Origin: Comamonadaceae bacterium
GTDB lineage: Bacteria; Pseudomonadota; Gammaproteobacteria; Burkholderiales; Burkholderiaceae_C
NCBI GenBank assembly: GCA_013823485.1
Contig: PNMF01000002.1
Span: forward strand, 1 to 58,530
DNA length: 58,530 nt
Reading direction: 5' to 3'
A program made the translations under genes and the position numbers. A model generated the notes under the pieces. It was not told the DNA's origin and ran no database searches. It was given only the letters and a program-made list of their open reading frames with translations. Below, piece after piece: positions 16,022-25,691 of the stretch. Within the stretch, counting starts at the first letter, position 1. Each line of letters starts with the position of its first letter.

Positions 16022-16861
16022 TCAGCCCCCGCCTTTCTGGCGGATGAAGCCGCGCTGCGGGTCGTAGCCCCACAACGCGAGCGCAAAGAAGGCGGCGCCG
16101 CAGCCCAGCACCACCGCCCACGACAGGGCGTTGAGCTGGCCGTACATGGCAAACCGCATGGCCTCCACCGCATGGGTGAAGGGGTTGAACTCGGCCAGCC
16201 GCAGCAGCCAGACCGCGCCCGATTCCTCCAGCTTCCACAGCGGGTAGAGCGCCGGGCTGATGAAGAACATGGGGAAGATCACGAAATTCATGGTGCCGGC
16301 AAAGTTCTCCAGCTGCTTCACATACACCGACAGCATCAGACCCAGCGCGGCCAGCAGGGCTGCACCGGCGGTCATGCCCAGCAGCAGGCCGGGCAGGTGC
16401 AGCAGCGGAATGTCCACACCGAAGGCCCACGCGATCAGCAGGAACACCACCATCTGCAGCACCGACAGCACGGTGCTGGCCAGCAGCTTGAAGCCCAGCA
16501 GCCAGCCGCGCGCCAGCGGTGCGGTGAGCAGCAGGCGCATGACGCCCATCTCGCGGTCATACACCATGGAGAGCGAGCTCTGCATGCCGTTGAACAGCGC
16601 CACCATGCCCAGCAGGCCGGGCACCATGTAAACCTTGTATTCGATGTAGGTCTCGTAGGGCGGGATGATGGCCACGCCGAACACGTTGTGGAACCCGGCC
16701 GAGAACACCACGAACCACAACAGCGGCCGCACCAGGGCCGAACCCAGCCGCGACGGCTGGCGGATGAAGCGCCCGATCTCCCGGCCCACCACGGCGCGCA
16801 GGGCGCGCAGCAGGTGCAGGCCCAGCGACGGGCGGGGAAGGGCCAGGTCGACCGGACTCAT
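16022..16861 (-). CDS. ABC-2 type permease, PQQ alcohol dehydrogenase-associated
   Basis: Integral membrane permease, 279 aa, with about six helices and the ABC-2 signature region (LFNGMQSSLSMVYDREMGVMR, then PLARGWLLGFK). It resembles PedC-type exporter permeases that sit next to PQQ alcohol dehydrogenases. ATG 16861 overlaps the stop of the binding-protein gene (ATGA); an in-frame ATG at 16873 would add four residues. It probably pairs with the ATPase encoded at 19228 on the opposite strand, because no other ABC-2-type ATPase is near. ABC-2 systems usually export, so pairing with a binding protein is unusual. Confidence 0.85.
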   Translation of the reverse strand: MSPVDLALPRPSLGLHLLRALRAVVGREIGRFIRQPSRLGSALVRPLLWFVVFSAGFHNVFGVAIIPPYETYIEYKVYMVPGLLGMVALFNGMQSSLSMVYDREMGVMRLLLTAPLARGWLLGFKLLASTVLSVLQMVVFLLIAWAFGVDIPLLHLPGLLLGMTAGAALLAALGLMLSVYVKQLENFAGTMNFVIFPMFFISPALYPLWKLEESGAVWLLRLAEFNPFTHAVEAMRFAMYGQLNALSWAVVLGCGAAFFALALWGYDPQRGFIRQKGGG

Positions 16862-18084
16862 CGTGCCTTGCATGCGGTCTCCGCTTCATCGACGCCCAGG
16901 GTGTCGAGCACTTCCTTGGGGTGCAGCACCCCGTCCAGCGGGGCCACACCGGCCACGCCGTCGCCGTGCGCCACGAACAGCGGCTGGCGCAGCTGGCCGT
17001 CCCAGGCGCGGAAGCTCAGGCGCGGTCCCTTGAAGCCGTCGATGTAGCTCTGTCCGGTGCGCAGCCGCTGGATGTGCTGGGCCACCGGTGCACGGGGCGC
17101 GTCCACCAGCGCGGCGGCCACCGCCTTGGCGGCCGCCCACGCGGCCCAGTCGTGGCCGAGCATGGGGCGGTTTTCCTGCCTGGCAAAGCGCCGGGTGAGC
17201 TGCGGGCCGCCGTTGCGCTCCCACTGCGGATGCCAGGGCTGCACGGTCAGGCCATTGGCGCCCACCACCGGCCGCGGCCATTGGGTGGCATAGGGCAGCA
17301 GGCGGGCGAACTCGCCGTTGGCGTCCATGACGGCCACCACCTCGTGCTCGCGTTCGCCGGTGAGCAGGCGGGTGTTGGCGAGGTCGCGGTCGCGCGGGTC
17401 TCCGGTGAGCTTGAAGGGCTTCTGTTGCGTCACCTTCAGGCCGTAGCGGCGGGCGCTGCGCTGGAAGGTCTCGGTCTGCAGCGCGTCGGCGGGTTCGGGC
17501 CCGTTGAGCAGCAGCACCTTGCGCCAGTTGCGCGCCGCCAGGTACTGGGCCAGCGCGTCCGACAGCATGGCCCGGCTGGGGTAGGTGTGCAGCAGGTGCG
17601 GGGCGCACTGGGCGCCGCGCAGGCCGTCGTGGTCCAGCCCGGCGTTGATGACCAGCGCGCCGCCCAGGGCGGCCGGTGCGGCCTGCACCAGCTGGCGCAG
17701 CAGCGGCTCGGGCAGGTCGGCCACGATGTGCTGCACCCTGGCCGCCTTGAGCTCGGCCAGCGCCTTGGGCAGGCCGGCGGCGTCGTTGATGAGCAGCTCG
17801 CGCACCGGCATCTCCACACCGGCGGCCTCGAGCTCGAAGGCCGAGTCCTCGGCACCCAGCTTCACACCGTCGATGGCCCGACCGGCCGGGTGCCCGGGGT
17901 AGGCGCGCTCCATGCGGCGGTTGGCGTAACGGGGGTCGTCGGACAGGCCGATGACCGCCAGCGGCACGGTGACCGGCTTGCCGGCGGCCTGCGCCTGTGC
18001 CTGCACCGGCTGCGGAACGAGAGCGAGTGCGAGACCCGACATCAGGGTCGCGCAGAAGAGGGACAACAACAGGGGTGAAGGCAT
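16858..18084 (-). CDS. ABC transporter substrate-binding protein, PQQ alcohol dehydrogenase system
   Basis: Periplasmic binding protein of the branched-chain amino-acid (LivJ-like) fold, about 408 aa, of the type recurrently linked to PQQ alcohol dehydrogenases. The signal peptide ends near VQAQA. Segments such as YANRRMERAYPGHPAGRAIDGVKLG are typical of this subgroup. ATG 18084 is favoured over ATG 18099 because the sigma-54 promoter at 18113-18128 predicts transcription from about 18102, which leaves no room for a leader before 18099. Its stop overlaps the permease start. A much longer open frame extends upstream but lies over a divergent gene and is not used. Confidence 0.85.
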   Translation of the reverse strand: MPSPLLLSLFCATLMSGLALALVPQPVQAQAQAAGKPVTVPLAVIGLSDDPRYANRRMERAYPGHPAGRAIDGVKLGAEDSAFELEAAGVEMPVRELLINDAAGLPKALAELKAARVQHIVADLPEPLLRQLVQAAPAALGGALVINAGLDHDGLRGAQCAPHLLHTYPSRAMLSDALAQYLAARNWRKVLLLNGPEPADALQTETFQRSARRYGLKVTQQKPFKLTGDPRDRDLANTRLLTGEREHEVVAVMDANGEFARLLPYATQWPRPVVGANGLTVQPWHPQWERNGGPQLTRRFARQENRPMLGHDWAAWAAAKAVAAALVDAPRAPVAQHIQRLRTGQSYIDGFKGPRLSFRAWDGQLRQPLFVAHGDGVAGVAPLDGVLHPKEVLDTLGVDEAETACKAR

Positions 18085-18112
18085 CGGAAGCACACGCATG
18101 GACAGGGTCGGC

Positions 18113-18128
18113 AGCAAATTCGGTGCCA
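18113..18128 (-). promoter_or_regulatory. Sigma-54 promoter for the binding protein-permease-carrier-hydrolase operon
   Basis: Minus-strand TGGCACCGAATTTGCT differs from the consensus TGGCACG-N4-TTGCW at one position. Predicted start is near 18102, giving a very short leader of about 18 nt to ATG 18084. Confidence 0.75.
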
Positions 18129-18135
18129 GCGAACC

Positions 18136-18151
18136 GGGAACGGAAATTGCA
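18136..18151 (+). promoter_or_regulatory. Probable sigma-54 promoter for the Bug protein-ATPase operon
   Basis: GGGAACGGAAATTGCA keeps GG-N10-GC and TTGCA but lacks the first T and the C of TGGC. It is back to back with the promoter at 18113, separated by 7 nt. Predicted start is near 18162, 56 nt before the ATG. Confidence 0.45.
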
Positions 18152-18217
18152 GTTCGATGTTCAGCGTGCCAGCGTGCGTCGCATCTCCCTGTAAACCCTG
18201 AGACAAGCCCCGCCCGC

Positions 18218-19227
18218 ATGAACCCTCCCCTGCCCTCCCGCCGCCGCTGCCTGGCCTGGGCCGTGGCCGCCGCTGCGGCGGGCCATCTGCCGACGGCGGC
18301 TGCACGCAGCGCCGCCCCCTTCCCGAGCCGTCCGATCCAGCTCATCGTGCCGTGGCCGGCCGGTGGTGCCACCGACCTGACGCTGCGGGTGCTGTGCGAA
18401 GAAGTGCAGCCCCTGCTCGGCCAGCCGGTGGTGGTGATCAACAAGCCGGGGGCCGGCGGCACCCAGGTGGCCCCCCTGCTCAAGCTCGCCGAGCCCGACG
18501 GCCACACCATCGGCCAGGTGCCGGTGACCGTGTACCGCCACGCGCTGATGAACCCGGTGCCCTGGGACCCGGTGGCCGACCTGAGCCCGATCGTGCAGGT
18601 CTCGGGCGTGACCTTCGGCGTGCTGGTGCCCACCGCCAGCCCGCTCAGGAACTGGAGCGACCTGATCGCCTGGGCGCTGGCCCGGCCGGGCGAACTCATC
18701 GTCGGCAGCACCGGCATCGGCACCACCGCCCACCTGGCCATGGAAGACCTGCTCATGCGCCACGGCATCCGGTATGTGCACGTGCCGTACCGGGGCACCG
18801 CCGACCAGATGCTGGCCGTGGCCGGCGCACAGGTGATGGCGGGCGTGAACTCCACCGGTTTCGTGCCCTGGCTGGAACAGGGCAAGGTGCGGCTGCTGGC
18901 CACCTTCGATGCGGCGCGCAACCCGCGCTGGCCCGATGTGCCCACGCTGCGCGAGCTCGGTTACGAGCACGCGGTGCACAGCTCGCCCTGGGGCCTGGCC
19001 GCGCCACGCGGCACACCGGCCGAGGTGGTGCAGCGCCTGCACGACAGCTTTGCCCGTGCCATGACCGGCGAGCGCCATCTGCGCGAGCTGGCCCGTTACG
19101 ATCAGACGCTGGAATACCTCAACACCCGGGACTACCGGCAGGCCCTGATCGAGACGGTGGAGCGCGAACGGCGCCTGCTGGCCCGCATGAACCTGCTGGC
19201 CCGACCCGCCAGTGCGCCCTCTGGTTC

Positions 19228-19231
<4 letters not shown>
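18218..19231 (+). CDS. Bug/TctC-family periplasmic binding protein
   Basis: 337 aa tripartite tricarboxylate transporter receptor (Bug) protein with an arginine-rich, Tat-like leader (SRRRCLAWA). It shows family segments RPIQLIVPWPAGGATDLTLR, NKPGAGGTQVA and VPYRGTADQM. Bug proteins bind carboxylates or small amides in the periplasm. No TctA/TctB membrane partner is nearby. Its stop overlaps the ABC ATPase start (ATGA), an unusual pairing that ties it to the PQQ-associated ABC system. It is divergent from the LivJ-like binding protein gene. Confidence 0.88.
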
Positions 19232-19986
<755 letters not shown>

Positions 19987-19987
19987 C

Positions 19988-20371
19988 ATGACCACCCCGC
20001 GTTCCGTCACCCTGCCGGGCGACATCACCCTGGCCTGGATGGAGGCCTTCAACGCCGGATCGGTGTCCGGCATCACCGGGCTGTACGACCCGCAGGCGGT
20101 GCTCTGGGGCACCACCGCGACCGACCTGATCGACACCCCGGCCGGCCTGATCGCGTACTTCGAACGCGTGCTGGCCCTGCAGCCGGCGCCCAGCGTCAAG
20201 CTCGGGCCCAACCGCCTGCGCGTGCTCGACGACATGGCCCTGGTCAGCGGACACTACGAACTGCAGCTCGGCCACCAGCGCCTGCCGGCGCGTTACAGCA
20301 TGGCGCTCAAGCGCAGCGCCGGCCGCTGGCTGATCGTCGACCACCACTCCTCGCTGCTGCCCGCCAGCTGA
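19988..20371 (+). CDS. SnoaL/NTF2-like small protein
   Basis: 127 aa protein of the NTF2-like (SnoaL/DUF4440) fold. The N-terminal helix WMEAFNAGSVSGITGLYDPQAVLWGT and the closing strand GRWLIVDHHSS are characteristic. Members bind small molecules or act as isomerases or hydrolases. It starts 1 nt after the ATPase stop and so belongs to the same transcript. No signal peptide is seen. It converges on the acyl-CoA synthetase gene, leaving an 11-nt gap. Confidence 0.75.
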   Translation: MTTPRSVTLPGDITLAWMEAFNAGSVSGITGLYDPQAVLWGTTATDLIDTPAGLIAYFERVLALQPAPSVKLGPNRLRVLDDMALVSGHYELQLGHQRLPARYSMALKRSAGRWLIVDHHSSLLPAS

Positions 20372-20382
20372 GGCCCGCCGGC

Positions 20383-21909
20383 TCAGACCCGCTGGCGCAG
20401 CTCGGTCTTGAGCACCTTGCCGTAGTGGTTCTTGGGCAGGGCATCGAGCACCACATAGCGCTTGGGCCGCTTGAAGCGCGCCATCTGCGCCAGGCAGTGG
20501 GCGTCCAGCGCGGCCACATCGGGGTTGGTACCGGGCAGACCGACCACGAAGGCCACCACCACCTCGCCCCATTCGGCATCGGGCGCGCCGACCACCGCCA
20601 CCTCGGCCACGCCGGGCGCGGTCAGCAGCACCTCCTCCACTTCGCGCGGGTAGATGTTGCTGCCGCCGCTGATGATGAGGTCCTTGCTGCGGTCCTTCAG
20701 GGTCAGAAAGCCGTCGGCGTCCAGCACGCCCATGTCGCCGGTGTGCAGCCAACCGTCGCGCACCGTGGCGGCGGTGGCCTCGGGGTTGCGCCAATAACCG
20801 GCCATGACCGTGTCGCCCTTGACCAGCACCTCGCCCAGTTCACCGGCCGGCAGCGGCCGGCCCTGCGCGTCGGCCACGCGCACCTGCACCGGCGTCTGCG
20901 CCACGCCGACCGAGGCGATGCGCTCAGCCCAGCGCGGGTGGTCCACATCGGCCAGCATGGCGCGCGACAGGGCGGTGATGGTCATGGGCGTTTCGCCCTG
21001 GCCGTAGATCTGCACGAAGCGCGGCCCCATGACCTCCAGCGCACGGCGGATGTCGGCCGCATACATGGGCGCGCCGCCGTAGACGATGGTCTTGAAGCTG
21101 CGCGCCGCGTCCGTCGGCGCCAGGCCCTCGGCCTGCGCCTGCTCCACCAGCCGGCGCACGATGGTGGGCGCCGCAAAGGTGGTCAGCGGGCCGTGGTGGC
21201 GGCCCAGGGCGAACATCTCGGCCGGGTCCACGCCGCCCGACTCGGGCACCACGTGGCGGGCACCGGCCATGAGGTGCGGCACCGCGTACAGACCGGCGCC
21301 GTGCGAGAGCGGCGCGGCATAGAGCATGGCGTCGTGCGGGTCGACCGGGTCGACATCGATGCCGTAGGTCAGGCCCATGGTCATGAGGTTGCGGTGGGTC
21401 AGCACCACGCCCTTGGGCCGGCCGGTGGTGCCGCTGGTGTAGAACAGCCAGGCCGGGTGGTCCGGGTCGGCATCGAACGGCTCGGGCAGCACGGTGCCGG
21501 GCGCGGCCTCGGCGAGCAGTGCGTCGGCCTGCGGGCTGTCCACATCGATCTGCACCGACACGCCCGCCAGCGGGCCGGTGGCCACGTCGGCGCTGGTGAA
21601 GGCCCAGGCCGCTTCGGCATTGCCGGCGATCCAGTCCACCTCGCGCGGGTGCAGCTTGGCGTTCACCGGCACCGCCACCAGCCCGGCCCACCACAGCCCC
21701 CAGAGCAGCTCCAGGTAACGCGGGTGGTTGCGCAGGAACAGCAGCACCCGGTCGCCGGGTTGCAGGCCGGCTTCGCGCAGGCGCATGGACAGCGCAGCAC
21801 TGCGCGCAGCCCACATGCCGTGGGTCGCCCACGGCTTGGGGCCTGAAAAGATGGCGGGAGTGTCCGGGCGGAGCTGCGCCTGGCGCAGCAGCAGGTGGGC
21901 AAGGCTCAT
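20383..21909 (-). CDS. Acyl-CoA synthetase (AMP-binding)
   Basis: 508 aa adenylate-forming ligase that activates a carboxylic acid to its CoA thioester. Core motif A5-type YTSGTTGRPKGV is near residue 160, with YGQGETPM, the TGD-containing DGWLHTGDMG and the hinge DRSKDLIISGGSNIYP. The C-terminal catalytic Lys lies in NHYGKVLKTELR. ATG 21909 matches the family start; upstream in-frame codons overlap the neighbouring gap. It could activate the acid produced from alcohol or aldehyde oxidation, but the chain specificity cannot be read. It sits 53 nt after the ABC importer ATPase gene and may share its transcript. Confidence 0.9.
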   Translation of the reverse strand: MSLAHLLLRQAQLRPDTPAIFSGPKPWATHGMWAARSAALSMRLREAGLQPGDRVLLFLRNHPRYLELLWGLWWAGLVAVPVNAKLHPREVDWIAGNAEAAWAFTSADVATGPLAGVSVQIDVDSPQADALLAEAAPGTVLPEPFDADPDHPAWLFYTSGTTGRPKGVVLTHRNLMTMGLTYGIDVDPVDPHDAMLYAAPLSHGAGLYAVPHLMAGARHVVPESGGVDPAEMFALGRHHGPLTTFAAPTIVRRLVEQAQAEGLAPTDAARSFKTIVYGGAPMYAADIRRALEVMGPRFVQIYGQGETPMTITALSRAMLADVDHPRWAERIASVGVAQTPVQVRVADAQGRPLPAGELGEVLVKGDTVMAGYWRNPEATAATVRDGWLHTGDMGVLDADGFLTLKDRSKDLIISGGSNIYPREVEEVLLTAPGVAEVAVVGAPDAEWGEVVVAFVVGLPGTNPDVAALDAHCLAQMARFKRPKRYVVLDALPKNHYGKVLKTELRQRV

Positions 21910-21962
21910 GGGGCGGCAGTGTGTCACGCGGCGGTTGGCACCGCTGTCGCCGGAGCGGCCGG

Positions 21963-22727
21963 TCAACCCGGCAGGAACACCGGTGCAGCGCCCGGGCCGG
22001 TCGCCACTTCGCGCACCGGCGCACCGTACAGGGCCTGCAGGTGGGCGGCATCCACCACTTCGCGCACCGGGCCGCCGGCCAGCACCCGGCCCTCGCGCAG
22101 CAGCACGGCACGGTGGGCCACGCGCAGCGCCTGGTTCGGATCGTGGGTGGTGAACAGCACCGCCAGCCCGCGAGCGGCCAGCGTGTCGATGGCGCGCAGC
22201 ACCACGCCCTGGTTGCCGAAGTCCAGGCTGGCGGTGGGTTCGTCCAGCAGCACCGCCTGCGGCTGCTGCGCCAGCGCGCGGGCGATCAGCACCAGCTGGC
22301 GCTCGCCGCCGCTCATGCGGTGCACCGAGCGGTCGGCCAGGTGTTCCATGCCGACCTGCTGCAGGGCCTGCAGCGCCATCTCGCGGTCACGCGTGCCGGG
22401 TCGGCCCAGCAGACCCAGGTGGGCGGTGCGCCCCAGCATGACCATCTGCAGGGCGCTCAGGCCGAAGGTGCTGACCTGGCCCTGCGGCACATAGCCCAGC
22501 GCCCGTGCGCGCTCGGGCAGCGGCCAGGTCGAGAGGTCGCGCCCGTGCAGCCGGACCTGCCCGGCCTGCGGCGGCAGCAGGCCCAGCAGGGTCTTGAGCC
22601 AGGTGGTCTTGCCGCTGCCGTTGGGGCCGAGCAGGGCCAGCACCTCGCCCGGCGCCACGGCCAGGGTCAGGCCCTGCCCCACCGGGTGGCCGGGGTAGCC
22701 GATGGCCAGGTTGACAGCGTCCAGCAC
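21963..22727 (-). CDS. ABC ATPase of a FecE/BtuD/MolC-type importer
   Basis: 254 aa ATPase of class II importers (metal-chelate, cobalamin, molybdate). It has Walker [10 protein letters not shown], the Q-loop GYVPQGQ, signature MSGGERQL, Walker [12 protein letters not shown] and switch HDPNQALR. The GTG start at 22727 is 1 nt after the permease stop. It completes a binding protein-permease-ATPase set read from 24823 to 21963. Because these genes follow tungstate-uptake genes in the same direction, an oxyanion such as molybdate or tungstate is as likely a cargo as an iron chelate. Confidence 0.88.
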   Translation of the reverse strand: MLDAVNLAIGYPGHPVGQGLTLAVAPGEVLALLGPNGSGKTTWLKTLLGLLPPQAGQVRLHGRDLSTWPLPERARALGYVPQGQVSTFGLSALQMVMLGRTAHLGLLGRPGTRDREMALQALQQVGMEHLADRSVHRMSGGERQLVLIARALAQQPQAVLLDEPTASLDFGNQGVVLRAIDTLAARGLAVLFTTHDPNQALRVAHRAVLLREGRVLAGGPVREVVDAAHLQALYGAPVREVATGPGAAPVFLPG

Positions 22728-22728
22728 C

Positions 22729-23745
22729 TCAGCCCCAGCCTGCCTGCGAACGGCGCAGCAGCACGATGAAGAACGGCGAGCCGACCAGCGCGGTCAGGAT
22801 GCCGAGCGGGATCTCGACCGGCGCCAGCGTGCGGGCCAGCGTGTCGATGAACAGCAGGAAGCCGCCACCCAGGCAGGCACAGGCCGGCAGCAGCCGCACA
22901 AAGGAAGGCCCGACCAGAAACCGCGCCAGGTGCGGCACCACCAGCCCGACCCAGCCCACGATGCCGGCCGCCGCCACGCTGGCCGACGTCACCAGCGTGG
23001 CCGCCATGACGATGGCGGCGCGCAGCACCACGGTGCGGGCCCCCAGCGCGCGGGCCTCTTCGTCGGGCAGGGACATCACGTCCAGCCGCCAGCGCAGCGC
23101 CAGCAGCAGCGCGGTGCCCACACCCACCGGCACCAGCAGCGCCGGCAGGTCGGCCGCGTGCGCGGCGGCCAGGCTGCCCAGCAGCCAGAAGGTCATGGCC
23201 GGGAGCTGGTTGTAGGGGTCGGCCAGGCTCTTGACCAGCCCGATGCCGGCCCCCAGCAAAGAGCCCACCACCACACCGGCCAGCAGCAGCACCAGCACCG
23301 GATCGCCGTGCCGCACCCGGCTGCCCACCAGGTAGACCAGCGCCACCGCCAGCAGGCCGCCGGCGAACGCCGCCGCCTGAATGCCCAGCAGCCCGATGGA
23401 GGCATAAATGCCCAGCACTGCGCCGAGGGCCGAGCCGGCCGACGCGCCCAGGATGTCGGGCGAAACCAGCGGGTTGCGGAACAACCCCTGGAAGGCGGCC
23501 CCGGCCAGCGCCAGCGCAGCGCCCACCGCCACCGCCGCCAGCACACGCGGGCCGCGGATCTGCCACAGCACCGTCTGCAGGGCTTCGCTGCCCTGTCCGG
23601 TGAGGCTGGCCAGCAGGTCCAGCGGGCTCACCGCCGTGCGGCCCACACACAGGGCCAGCAGCACCATGAGCAGCAGCACCAGCACGGCCCAGGCGCCACC
23701 GCCGCGCAGGCCGCCACCCTCCACCGCGCGCCAGGGGGTTGCCAT
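22729..23745 (-). CDS. FecCD/BtuC/MolB-type ABC permease
   Basis: 338 aa permease with about nine to ten helices of the FecCD family. It shows RGPRVLAAVAVGAALALAGAAFQGLFRNPL and VGLVVPHLARFLVG-type blocks, the latter carrying the conserved coupling region. ATG 23745 is 2 nt from the binding-protein stop at 23747, and its own stop is 1 nt from the ATPase start, so all three are co-translated. It is the membrane part of a class II metal or metallo-anion importer. Confidence 0.9.
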   Translation of the reverse strand: MATPWRAVEGGGLRGGGAWAVLVLLLMVLLALCVGRTAVSPLDLLASLTGQGSEALQTVLWQIRGPRVLAAVAVGAALALAGAAFQGLFRNPLVSPDILGASAGSALGAVLGIYASIGLLGIQAAAFAGGLLAVALVYLVGSRVRHGDPVLVLLLAGVVVGSLLGAGIGLVKSLADPYNQLPAMTFWLLGSLAAAHAADLPALLVPVGVGTALLLALRWRLDVMSLPDEEARALGARTVVLRAAIVMAATLVTSASVAAAGIVGWVGLVVPHLARFLVGPSFVRLLPACACLGGGFLLFIDTLARTLAPVEIPLGILTALVGSPFFIVLLRRSQAGWG

Positions 23746-23746
23746 G

Positions 23747-24823
23747 TCAGTCGCGTCCGGCCAGCACCCGCTGCACCTGGGCCGGACTCAGGTCCACCTG
23801 GTAGAACAGGCGGTAGAAGTCGCGCGCGATGGTGCGCAGGTCCTCCGGGAACTGCGCCGGCAGCGCCTTCTGGCCGATCCACCACAGGCCGGGCAGCCGG
23901 TTCACACCGGGCGGGAAATCGACCCAGCCGAACGGCAGCTTGGGAGAGAGGTGCACGCGGCCGGTCTTCACCGCGCTCACGCTGCGCCACAGCGGGTTGT
24001 TGCGCACCGACTGCGCGAAGGTCTGGTCGATGGTGATGATCACCTCGGGGTCCCAGGCCAGCACCTGCTCCAGCGGCACCCGCGCCAGCCCGCCCTGCAG
24101 GCCCTGCGCCACATGGCCCAGGCCCATGGCGTCGAACATTTCCACATTGATGGAGCCGCCCAGCCCGGTCTCCAGGCCCAGCGGCCCGCGCGCAAAGTAG
24201 ACCCGCGGCCGCTGCTCGCGCGGCACCCGGGCCACCCGCTCGCGCACGGTGCGCAGGGTGGTCTCGGCGTAGCGGGCCAGCGCCTCGGCGCGGGCGGTGC
24301 GGCCGGTCAGCCGCCCGAGGATGCGGTAGCTGTCGGCCACGGCCTCCAGCCGGCCATCCAGCAGCGCGTAGGGAATGCGGGTCTGCGACTGCACCCGGTC
24401 GGCCAGCTCCACGAAGGTGGGCCGCACCGAGCCGGTGTCGACGATCAGGTCGGGCTGCAGGCCGATGACGGTTTCCAGGTTGGCGCTGTTGCCCCGCCCG
24501 GTGAGCCGCCCGATCTCGGGCCGGCTGCCCACACCGGGCAGCAGGAACTCGATTTCCTCAGGCCGGTTGGCGCGCGGCCAGCCCAGCAGGGCATCGGGCG
24601 CCAGTGTGTAGACGGCAATGGCCGCCGGTGGCCCGGCCGGGAAGATGCGCCGCACCCGGGCCGGGGCCGGCACCGGCCGCCCGGCGCTGTCGGTCACCGG
24701 CTGCGGGCGTTCGGTCGGCGTGGTCTCGGTCTGTGCCCAGGCGGGCAACGCCGGCGTCAGGGCCAGTGCAGCGCCGGCCTGCAACCAGCGGCGGCGACCC
24801 GGCTCAGGGTGCGCCGAAGCCAT
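23747..24823 (-). CDS. Class II ABC importer substrate-binding protein (FecB/BtuF/MolA-like)
   Basis: About 358 aa helical-backbone periplasmic binding protein. The N-terminus has a twin-arginine-like leader, GRRRWLQAGAALAL, so Tat export is likely. The early VTDSAGR-type segment and PDALLGWPR, LQPDLIVDTGS and DFPPGVNRLPGLWW segments fit the FecB/MolA group. ATG 24823 overlaps the upstream ModA-like gene by 20 nt; TTG 24832 would add three residues. The ligand could be a chelate or an oxyanion, and the neighbouring tungstate genes favour the latter. Confidence 0.82.
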   Translation of the reverse strand: MASAHPEPGRRRWLQAGAALALTPALPAWAQTETTPTERPQPVTDSAGRPVPAPARVRRIFPAGPPAAIAVYTLAPDALLGWPRANRPEEIEFLLPGVGSRPEIGRLTGRGNSANLETVIGLQPDLIVDTGSVRPTFVELADRVQSQTRIPYALLDGRLEAVADSYRILGRLTGRTARAEALARYAETTLRTVRERVARVPREQRPRVYFARGPLGLETGLGGSINVEMFDAMGLGHVAQGLQGGLARVPLEQVLAWDPEVIITIDQTFAQSVRNNPLWRSVSAVKTGRVHLSPKLPFGWVDFPPGVNRLPGLWWIGQKALPAQFPEDLRTIARDFYRLFYQVDLSPAQVQRVLAGRD

Positions 24824-25691
24824 ACCGGGCAAACACCGCCTGGGCCGGCGGCTGCAACAAGGCCTGTGCGAAAGCGGCCGCTGCGGGGGGCGCGTCGCGC
24901 TTCACGGTGAGGCCATAGGCGGCACCGACCTGCAGCGACGGCGGCACCGCCACCACCTTCAGGCGCGGCAGCTGGCGCTGCGCGGCCACAGCATTGGTGC
25001 AGTAGGTCAGGAAGACATCGGCCTGGCGCTGATCCATCACCCATTCGTAGGTGCCGCGGCCGGCTGGCGGGCGCGGCGAGTTCGGCCCGCCGGTGAGCTG
25101 CAGCGCCTTGCGGTCCAGCGTGGCATAGGCGCCGGGCTGCAGCGCATCGGCGCGGCGGAACAGCTCCCAGGCGTAGTCACCCGACGGATCGGCCTTGGGC
25201 GTGGAGGTGCCCAGCTTCACCTTCGGATCGAGCAGCGTGGCCAGCAGCTGCTGCGGCGTGGTGGACACCTCGGCCTGGGTCAGGGCGCAGAGGCTGTTGC
25301 GCACGAACACCTGCGGCGCCTGCCAGCCGCCACCGGCGGCCAGCCGCTGCGGATGCTGGGTGTCGGCCGAGGCGAACACCTGCGCTGCCTCGCCCTTCTC
25401 GATGCGCTCGCGCAGCAGCCCCGAAGCCGCAAACGTGAGCTGCAGCTTCTGGCCGGTGCGCGCCTCGTGATCGCGCGCGATGTCGGTCAGCACCTCGCGC
25501 AGGCTGCCGGCGGCGTAAACGGAAACGGGTTCAGCAGACATCGGCGGTGCGGCATATGGCGACGACGAGGCACACCCGGCGAGCAGGAGGGGAAGCCCCA
25601 TCCAGAACGCCACGGATCGGGCTCCGCCCGTCCGTCGGCGTTGCCCCCTTGAGGGGGTGACGCGCCGAAGGCGCGGCGCGGGGGTGGTCAT
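24804..25691 (-). CDS. ModA-like molybdate/tungstate-binding lipoprotein
   Basis: Periplasmic oxyanion-binding protein of the ModA type: VSVYAAGSLREVLTD, FAASGLLRERIEKGE and VFASADTQHPQRL are family blocks. A lipobox-like LLLAGC precedes the mature domain. ATG 25691 overlaps the tupA stop (ATGA) but its first 25 or so residues are encoded by a palindromic repeat. GTG 25613 or ATG 25601 could therefore be the real start. No cognate ModB/ModC genes are present; it may donate to TupBC or to the class II importer. A distinctive Cys segment, FLTYCTNA, lies in the ligand-domain half. Confidence 0.8.
   Translation of the reverse strand: MTTPAPRLRRVTPSRGQRRRTGGARSVAFWMGLPLLLAGCASSSPYAAPPMSAEPVSVYAAGSLREVLTDIARDHEARTGQKLQLTFAASGLLRERIEKGEAAQVFASADTQHPQRLAAGGGWQAPQVFVRNSLCALTQAEVSTTPQQLLATLLDPKVKLGTSTPKADPSGDYAWELFRRADALQPGAYATLDRKALQLTGGPNSPRPPAGRGTYEWVMDQRQADVFLTYCTNAVAAQRQLPRLKVVAVPPSLQVGAAYGLTVKRDAPPAAAAFAQALLQPPAQAVFARYGFGAP
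25641..25687. repeat. REP-like palindromic element at the tupA/modA-like junction
   Basis: Two adjacent hairpins: CCCCC-TTGA-GGGGG (25644-25657) and CGCGCC-GAA-GGCGCG (25661-25675), followed by a G-rich tail. The layout resembles intergenic elements that I recall being repeated in Comamonadaceae genomes. It could terminate or stabilise the tupBCA part of the transcript. Only one copy is in this window. Confidence 0.6.

Noticed and set aside
16858-18945. A 695-codon open frame continuing upstream of the LivJ-like binding protein
   Set aside because: The upstream half is antisense to the Bug protein gene, has no coding character and precedes the signal peptide and the sigma-54 promoter.
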